Assembly: GCA_964549505.1 (NCBI GenBank)
Contig: CAZJVD010000014.1
Location: forward strand, 1 to 64,000
DNA from: CAZJVD01 sp964549505
GTDB taxonomy: Bacteria; Bdellovibrionota; UBA1018; CAZJVD01
Direction: 5' to 3'
Length of the DNA stretch: 64,000 nucleotides
Made by a program: the position numbers and the translations under genes. The notes beneath the pieces were generated by a model. That model saw nothing but the letters and a program-made list of their open reading frames with translations. It searched no databases and was not told the DNA's origin. This document shows, one piece after another, positions 59,140-64,000 of the stretch; the stretch's first letter is position 1; each line of letters starts with the position of its first letter.

Positions 59140-61990
59140 ACTGAGGTCATCTGCCCTTTGGCTCCTACTGTTGGCGTCCGCAGCAAGCAGCACAGCTCGC
59201 GCGGGAGAGTTCACGTCGTTCAAGCAGAAAATACGCTATCTGACTTATCTTCGACGTACGCAGCCTGCGCTCTACAACGCCTTTGTGATCAGTTATGAAC
59301 CCGTCCAGTTTCTCGATCGTATGCAGGAAGCGATCGATAGTGTTCCTCCGGCACAAGAATTTGTTCCCGGTCGACATGTGCGCACCATTAAGCGTGCCGA
59401 AGAAGCAGCGTTTGAGTTCCGCTGGGAGCCTTTTCGAGACGAACTCGAGCGGTTTGAAAGTGAGTACGATCACACCGAGTTACCGTTGATGGAAGCGATT
59501 CAGAGAGAAGCGACGCTTGCGAAACGTCTCGATGGATTTCATGCCTACTTAGCAAGGTCACCGATCTTCGGAGACACCAGCCTGTTGCGTAAACCGCAAG
59601 AACAGAGGCTCGAAGTCTTGTCCGAAAGGCTCGCTACGTCGTCCATCGTCCACGGTTTCAGTCCGCGGCGTGTCGGTATCGCGCAGAACCATCTGACGGG
59701 GCACGAATTTGTCGAACGGTATACAGAATCGGTCCGAGCACAGAGCGACCTCAACTGCCTTGTTTGGCTCTTTCTCGTGGCGCAGATCAAGGGTTTAGAA
59801 AAGAAAACGGTACAGGACCTGACCCAGTACATACTGGCTAGGTCCGACTCCGATCTTCAAAACCTATTGACGTCGGTACAGTTTAACGACGCCGCGACGA
59901 AGGCTCTGGCACGGTCGTCGATGATCACCAAACCGGACACGACGATGCAACACTCGTTTGATCGTTTTTCAGAACTCACCGGTGCGCAGCGTACAGCGAA
60001 AAGCCAAACGGTCCTCACGGTCGCGACGGAGCACCCTTACGGAACACCTCCCCGGGGAGAGTTGGCGGGCGACTGCGCCTCATTCAACAGCGCTGCAGTC
60101 CCCTTCGCTCGCGGCGAAGAAGTACTTTGGATCACACCGCGCAGTGGCCTCGGTCACGCACGGGGTTACATACAGTTCACACACCTCGAGACTGAAAACT
60201 CTGGAGCGCGCGAGAAGGCCTGGTATCTCCACACGATCTCCGGCGCTGGTATCACGCGCATGGACACACTCTACGCCGTGTTTGCGATGTTTCGCGCGAT
60301 GAATGCAGCCGGTGTACAGCATCTGATCCTACCAGAACCCGCACGCTTGAATGGGCTGATCAATTATCCGGAAATCGCAGAAGTTCTTTACGCACTCGCC
60401 TCAAAGGGACGCTCTACTCCTCTCTTTTACACCGACGCTAACGACCGTAAGAATCTAGCAAAGTTCACGTTTGGTTCTCTTGATTCGCCAGAAGCCAATA
60501 TCTCAGGACGCGAGATCCGGATCGAAGATCTCGAACTGGGAGGACTGGACGTCGAAGTCACCGACACAGCGATACCCACCACAAGTCTGTTTCCGGAACC
60601 GTCGCGCGAGGAAGCGATGATGATCGCTCTCGATTTACGAAACCGTAACACCGATATCGCTCCGATATTTCCGGCGTACGACATCGACTTGGAAGCTTTC
60701 AATCGTTTCTGGGAATTGACCCAGAACACGGATCAGCGGACGATTGCCGACTTTCACTATGATCTGCAGGAGCAAGTCAAACGCTTCGGCTTACCGGTGA
60801 CGTGGTCTGATTTAAAACGATCGACACTCTTGTTTCGCGGACACTTGGCTGCGGTCGACGGACTCGATGAAGGCCCCGGCCTGGATCTCGCCCTTTCCTA
60901 CATCGAGACGTTCCTAAGCTCGTTCAGTGATTTAGCGTATGTGTACGACACGATCGGCGCTCACTTGTCGGTTCTCGAAACAAAGCCACGTTTCGTCAAG
61001 ATCGTGAAAACACTCTTTCGAAGGCAGGTCAAAGAGATGCGCCGACGCCTGGACTTCTACGAGCTTGAGCACCGCTCGGCCTATCACACGCTTCTCAAAT
61101 TATTTAAACTTGGACTCTCGCCGCAGCTCTTCGCAAACGAGCTCGAACAACTCGAAGTACCTCCGGAGGATGTTCAGTCTGGCAACATGACCGACTACAC
61201 CTTTGTTCGCCGCGTGACGTTCTTAGGATTTGCACGCGGCTATCACGTCACTCAGTTTGAACAGCTCTTAGACTTTCTGGAACATCTCGAACAAACCGGC
61301 ATCGATCCCGCAGCGGATGACGTCGAAATAGCGGCCTATTTTCTCGCGAAAACGGCGGCGACAGAACATGTGACTCCCGCACATATCACAAGACTCGAGC
61401 GCTTCCTGACCCAGACGAATCTCGGTCTCCGTTTCATCATGTATGTCGGCCGTCAGACCCCTCCCAAACTGGATGTCGGAAAACTCATCGACACACTCTT
61501 CGCGAAAGGAAAATACCAGTGGGCGGGTCGGATGATTTATATGGAGCCGTTTCCGTCCTATCCGCAAGCTTCGCGATGGATCGGAGAACTGTGGAAGCAT
61601 CGCGACCACATTCCCGACGAACTGTTTCTCGAAGCGCTTGTCAAAACACCGTCCTGGCAAATGGTTGCCGGTATCCCGGAGATCACCGACGAATTGCTGA
61701 AGACGGCGCGAGACACGGTCGCTAACGAGACACATATGTTGCGCTTGCTCATTGCGCATCCGCCCCGCCTCACGGCCGCACGAATCGCCTGGCTAGCAGA
61801 ACTCAGTTCACTGGATCTGGCACAGCTAGCGATCGATTCGATCGACGCAACATGGACGCGCGAGCTTGCCCTCGACCTGTCAGCACGCCTTTCGAAACGA
61901 TTTGAACAGCTCGACACATCGGGAGTCGCTGCCCGATTAAAGCCGGGTGACTCGTCCAGCGAATGCGGGAGACGACTCGAAAAGCCGTAG
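59129..61990 (+). CDS. Very large exported helical protein of unknown function
   Basis: 953 residues from the ATG at 59129, with GAGGGGG six bases upstream. Signal peptide about 1-26 (SALWLLLLASAASSTARA). A central segment (about 310-360) has GDCASF and, about 30 residues on, GLGHARGYIQF, a weak echo of a transglutaminase/papain Cys-His pair. The rest is mostly helical, and the last ~300 residues look like a chain of helix pairs (LLKLFKLGLSPQLFANELEQ, ELFLEALVKTPSWQMVAGIP). No family is recognised. It is translationally linked to the nucleotidyltransferase-like gene upstream. Confidence 0.62.
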   Translation: MVGRLRSSALWLLLLASAASSTARAGEFTSFKQKIRYLTYLRRTQPALYNAFVISYEPVQFLDRMQEAIDSVPPAQEFVPGRHVRTIKRAEEAAFEFRWEPFRDELERFESEYDHTELPLMEAIQREATLAKRLDGFHAYLARSPIFGDTSLLRKPQEQRLEVLSERLATSSIVHGFSPRRVGIAQNHLTGHEFVERYTESVRAQSDLNCLVWLFLVAQIKGLEKKTVQDLTQYILARSDSDLQNLLTSVQFNDAATKALARSSMITKPDTTMQHSFDRFSELTGAQRTAKSQTVLTVATEHPYGTPPRGELAGDCASFNSAAVPFARGEEVLWITPRSGLGHARGYIQFTHLETENSGAREKAWYLHTISGAGITRMDTLYAVFAMFRAMNAAGVQHLILPEPARLNGLINYPEIAEVLYALASKGRSTPLFYTDANDRKNLAKFTFGSLDSPEANISGREIRIEDLELGGLDVEVTDTAIPTTSLFPEPSREEAMMIALDLRNRNTDIAPIFPAYDIDLEAFNRFWELTQNTDQRTIADFHYDLQEQVKRFGLPVTWSDLKRSTLLFRGHLAAVDGLDEGPGLDLALSYIETFLSSFSDLAYVYDTIGAHLSVLETKPRFVKIVKTLFRRQVKEMRRRLDFYELEHRSAYHTLLKLFKLGLSPQLFANELEQLEVPPEDVQSGNMTDYTFVRRVTFLGFARGYHVTQFEQLLDFLEHLEQTGIDPAADDVEIAAYFLAKTAATEHVTPAHITRLERFLTQTNLGLRFIMYVGRQTPPKLDVGKLIDTLFAKGKYQWAGRMIYMEPFPSYPQASRWIGELWKHRDHIPDELFLEALVKTPSWQMVAGIPEITDELLKTARDTVANETHMLRLLIAHPPRLTAARIAWLAELSSLDLAQLAIDSIDATWTRELALDLSARLSKRFEQLDTSGVAARLKPGDSSSECGRRLEKP

Positions 61991-62012
61991 CGCAAGTAAC
62001 GGGGGGAAGAAA

Positions 62013-63386
62013 ATGAAGCGACGCCTTGTAGCGGTCTCAGGTTTCCTATTTGGATTCGGCCTTTTTGCTTCTGCGGCTTCGATACCGTTGCCCGAAGGTC
62101 TGCGCGCTGTAAACGTGTTCTCTGGAATTCCGATGGCAGACGATGACAACCCAAACAAGACGGGTGGCTTTGGTGATGTCGCGGTCAATCTTGTCATGGC
62201 AGTCGAACTCAAGAGCCGCTACCCCAAGCTGCGTGTTCGTCTCTTGGTCACAAGTCTAGCGAAGCGTGACCAGCCTCAGATCCCCACGTCAAATGAGATC
62301 ATCAAGATCATGGTTCCGGATCTCAACCCCGAACTGAAGCAGACCCCACAGATCTACCGAGGCGTAGAAGTCGTGTTTCTTGACTACGATATCGGACTAC
62401 TTTTCGACACGAAGGCCCTCAAGCTTCCCTACGAACGCGTGCGTGACGATCTGCCACAGCTCGTTCCTCCAGCCGATCTCAATCTCAACTTCTCTCACTA
62501 TGTCGGCGGCGGAGCGGTAGTACGTATCGGTGCGCCGGTGGCGCTTGCGTTTGAAGAGCAGTTTGGTGGACGTCAGTGGGTAAAAGAATCGGAAGCTCCC
62601 CAGCTCGGTCAAGGCGCGTTTCTCACTCTCAGCTCGGGACCGGGAACAGCCGGTTACGTTCTTTCGGAGAAAGAACGACCACGCGCTAAGGATCTTTCGC
62701 TCATTCGAAACTGGCTCGCGTCGCAAGGTAAGGTGATGGACACACCGTTTGATATGGCCTTTGCGTACACGTCCGAATGGCAGAGCACGCAGATTTACAT
62801 CGATACGATTTCGGCCCTCGGTCGGACTCACGGCACACGTCCGCTCGTGCTGCTGATCAAGAAGTTTTCAGAACTCGATCTGTCAGATCTGCCTGATAAC
62901 GTGCACGTCATCCAAAGCAGCGCCGTCCCGCATGATGTCATGGCTGCCATGATTTGGCATTCTACCGTACCGCCGCTTGTTACCGGAGACACGTCGCTTG
63001 GATTGGCGCTGAGTTCGACCACACCGACCAAGACCTTTGCCTACGAAGCCCCACCTTGGAAAAATGGCAATGCCGGTTCGATGAAACAGATTTTAACCGA
63101 ACGAGCGGGCGTGGGTGCGCGTAAACTAGATGCGATGTTCTTATATACACAGAAACTCGCTGACCTCACGCGTGAGGATCTGCGTCGACGCGGAAAGAAA
63201 CTGGCACGTCTTTTCGACGACACGGAGACACAGACTCGTCTTTATCATGCGCTCGAATCCGTTCATGATCGCTGGGACCTTCTCGGCAATGCGCTTCGCA
63301 TCTACCGGCGCGTGAAGGGAAAAACAGAACGGACGGCACTTCGAGACGCCGTCACATCATGCGCCGCTGCACTTGCTCTGAAGTGA
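62013..63386 (+). CDS. Exported GT-B-like protein
   Basis: 457 residues from the ATG at 62013 with GGGGGAAGA just ahead. Signal peptide about 1-22 (VAVSGFLFGFGLFASAAS). GGFGDVAVNLVMAVELKSRYP (shortened in reading, near 48) and VRLLVTS resemble the first beta-alpha unit of GT-B glycosyltransferases such as the EarP/rhamnosyltransferase group. MIWHSTVPPLVTGDTSLGLA (near 315) resembles their donor-binding loop, where a stretch of serines or glycines precedes a helix. An exported GT-B enzyme is unusual unless it is delivered to another cell. It follows the previous gene after 22 bases. Confidence 0.5.
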   Translation: MKRRLVAVSGFLFGFGLFASAASIPLPEGLRAVNVFSGIPMADDDNPNKTGGFGDVAVNLVMAVELKSRYPKLRVRLLVTSLAKRDQPQIPTSNEIIKIMVPDLNPELKQTPQIYRGVEVVFLDYDIGLLFDTKALKLPYERVRDDLPQLVPPADLNLNFSHYVGGGAVVRIGAPVALAFEEQFGGRQWVKESEAPQLGQGAFLTLSSGPGTAGYVLSEKERPRAKDLSLIRNWLASQGKVMDTPFDMAFAYTSEWQSTQIYIDTISALGRTHGTRPLVLLIKKFSELDLSDLPDNVHVIQSSAVPHDVMAAMIWHSTVPPLVTGDTSLGLALSSTTPTKTFAYEAPPWKNGNAGSMKQILTERAGVGARKLDAMFLYTQKLADLTREDLRRRGKKLARLFDDTETQTRLYHALESVHDRWDLLGNALRIYRRVKGKTERTALRDAVTSCAAALALK

Positions 63387-63439
63387 GGGAAGAGACGCTC
63401 GGGTTTTCTGATTTCTTTCTAATTTCACAATGAGACTGC

Positions 63440-63466
63440 TTGTCAACCGAGATTACGTCTTATAGT
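63440..63466 (+). promoter_or_regulatory. Possible promoter of the last gene
   Basis: TTGTCA (63440-63445) and TATAGT (63461-63466) with a 15-base spacer, shorter than ideal, in the 150-base gap before 63537. Confidence 0.35.
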
Positions 63467-63536
63467 GTTTCATTGTTTTCAATCAGTATCGAAAACATCA
63501 CAGTCAACACGACATGAATGGGGAGGGTTTTCACTC

Positions 63537-64000
63537 ATGTTTAAATCAAAGTATGTATGGGCGCTGTCGGCTTTTATCGCCATCGGTGTTTCAGCCCATG
63601 CTGATCGTGAATCGATCAACGACGTCTATTATGGCCAAACCAACGCACTGAAATTTTGCGGTGGTGCTGGTGGCGGTACGATCAGCACGGGGTGCAACGA
63701 CCACGGCGAATGTTTCGTCAACATCAAGAACTCGCAATGCGCAGGACTGCGTCTTTATGACTCGGTTGTGAGGAAAGATGGCGACGACTTCTACTTCCAG
63801 AAGACACTCTGGACGGAACAAAAATCCATCAATGGATCCGACGGCAGCTACACTCAAAACTTCAAACTGAAGACCTATGAGTGGGAGCGCAACAGTGATC
63901 CCTTTAGCCGCTACAAGTATTATGTGACGGCATTCTTACACCGTACGGATCGAGAACGTCCGTATGAGAAGGTTCTCCTCTGGTTCACACATAAACCAAG
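63537..64000 (+). CDS. Exported cysteine-containing protein, partial (runs off the window)
   Basis: The first 154 codons of a gene that stays open to the window end. GGGGAGG lies 9 bases before the ATG. Signal peptide about 1-22 (KYVWALSAFIAIGVSAHA). The mature start has four cysteines in a short space (KFCGGAGGG, TGCNDHGECF, SQCAG), then alternating polar and aromatic strands (DDFYFQKTLWTEQ, YKYYVTAFLHRT). The mix suggests a disulfide-stabilised secreted or surface beta protein. Not recognised. Confidence 0.72.
   Translation, partial: MFKSKYVWALSAFIAIGVSAHADRESINDVYYGQTNALKFCGGAGGGTISTGCNDHGECFVNIKNSQCAGLRLYDSVVRKDGDDFYFQKTLWTEQKSINGSDGSYTQNFKLKTYEWERNSDPFSRYKYYVTAFLHRTDRERPYEKVLLWFTHKP

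Noticed and set aside
1..64000. CRISPR arrays, insertion sequences, rRNA and phage genes.
   Set aside because: No regularly spaced repeats, transposase motifs, rRNA-like stretches or phage structural genes were seen in reading the window.

Overview
The window is a dense stretch of Gram-negative chromosome of roughly 50-55% GC. It carries about 55 protein genes, two tRNAs and one clear structured RNA. Several features point to the Bdellovibrionota or a neighbouring deltaproteobacterial-type lineage: the order tilS-ftsH-cdaA-ybbR-glmM-pdxJ-nnr-tsaE, the run rrf2-cysteine desulfurase-mnmA-mtaB-rnc-era-der, a free-standing c-di-GMP-I RNA of the kind called merRNA in Bdellovibrio, many exported proteins of no known family, and outer-membrane barrels. 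The lineage is inferred from gene order and has not been tested by any search.

Layout. 0-2.3 kb: tRNA-Cys, an exported protein, queE, and upstream of queE a c-di-GMP-I aptamer RNA with its own promoter and terminator. 2.4-8.4 kb: a rightward run (exported beta-repeat protein, GT9 and GT4 glycosyltransferases, Rossmann-type oxidoreductase-like protein, purB) that looks like envelope saccharide work. 8.4-14.7 kb: an outer-membrane barrel behind a long structured leader, a fatty-acid oxidation multifunctional enzyme, a LolC/E permease and a persulfide-dioxygenase-like enzyme. 14.7-22.7 kb: exported proteins of unknown function, a DUF72 protein, and an AT-rich decayed patch beside tRNA-Met. 22.8-40.3 kb: the conserved core (tRNA modification and repair, FtsH, c-di-AMP synthesis and its regulator, cell-wall precursor GlmM, ribosome GTPases). 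40.2-51.2 kb: barrels, a YfgM-like/BamB pair, a 7-TM protein with a cyclase-like tail, a lipoprotein, ArfB, a Fic protein with a perfect palindromic operator, and WecB with a PIG-L deacetylase. 51.2-64 kb: a tandem duplicated pair of exported helical-repeat/RAP-domain proteins, a methyltransferase, serA, and an operon of large exported proteins, the first resembling the CCA-adding/poly(A)-polymerase family.

The most unusual content is at 51.2-63.4 kb. Two neighbouring proteins combine an export signal, about seven ~37-residue helical repeats and a C-terminal RAP domain. That architecture is known mainly from eukaryotic organelle RNA-binding proteins. They lie within a few kilobases of an exported nucleotidyltransferase-like protein and an exported GT-B-like protein. 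I infer, without proof, a set of proteins that act on RNA or other targets outside the cytoplasm, perhaps in a prey or host cell. The duplication left readable scars, including a shortened copy of the neighbouring methyltransferase gene end.

All functional calls come from reading motifs and gene order by eye. No database search, structure prediction or RNA folding program was run.
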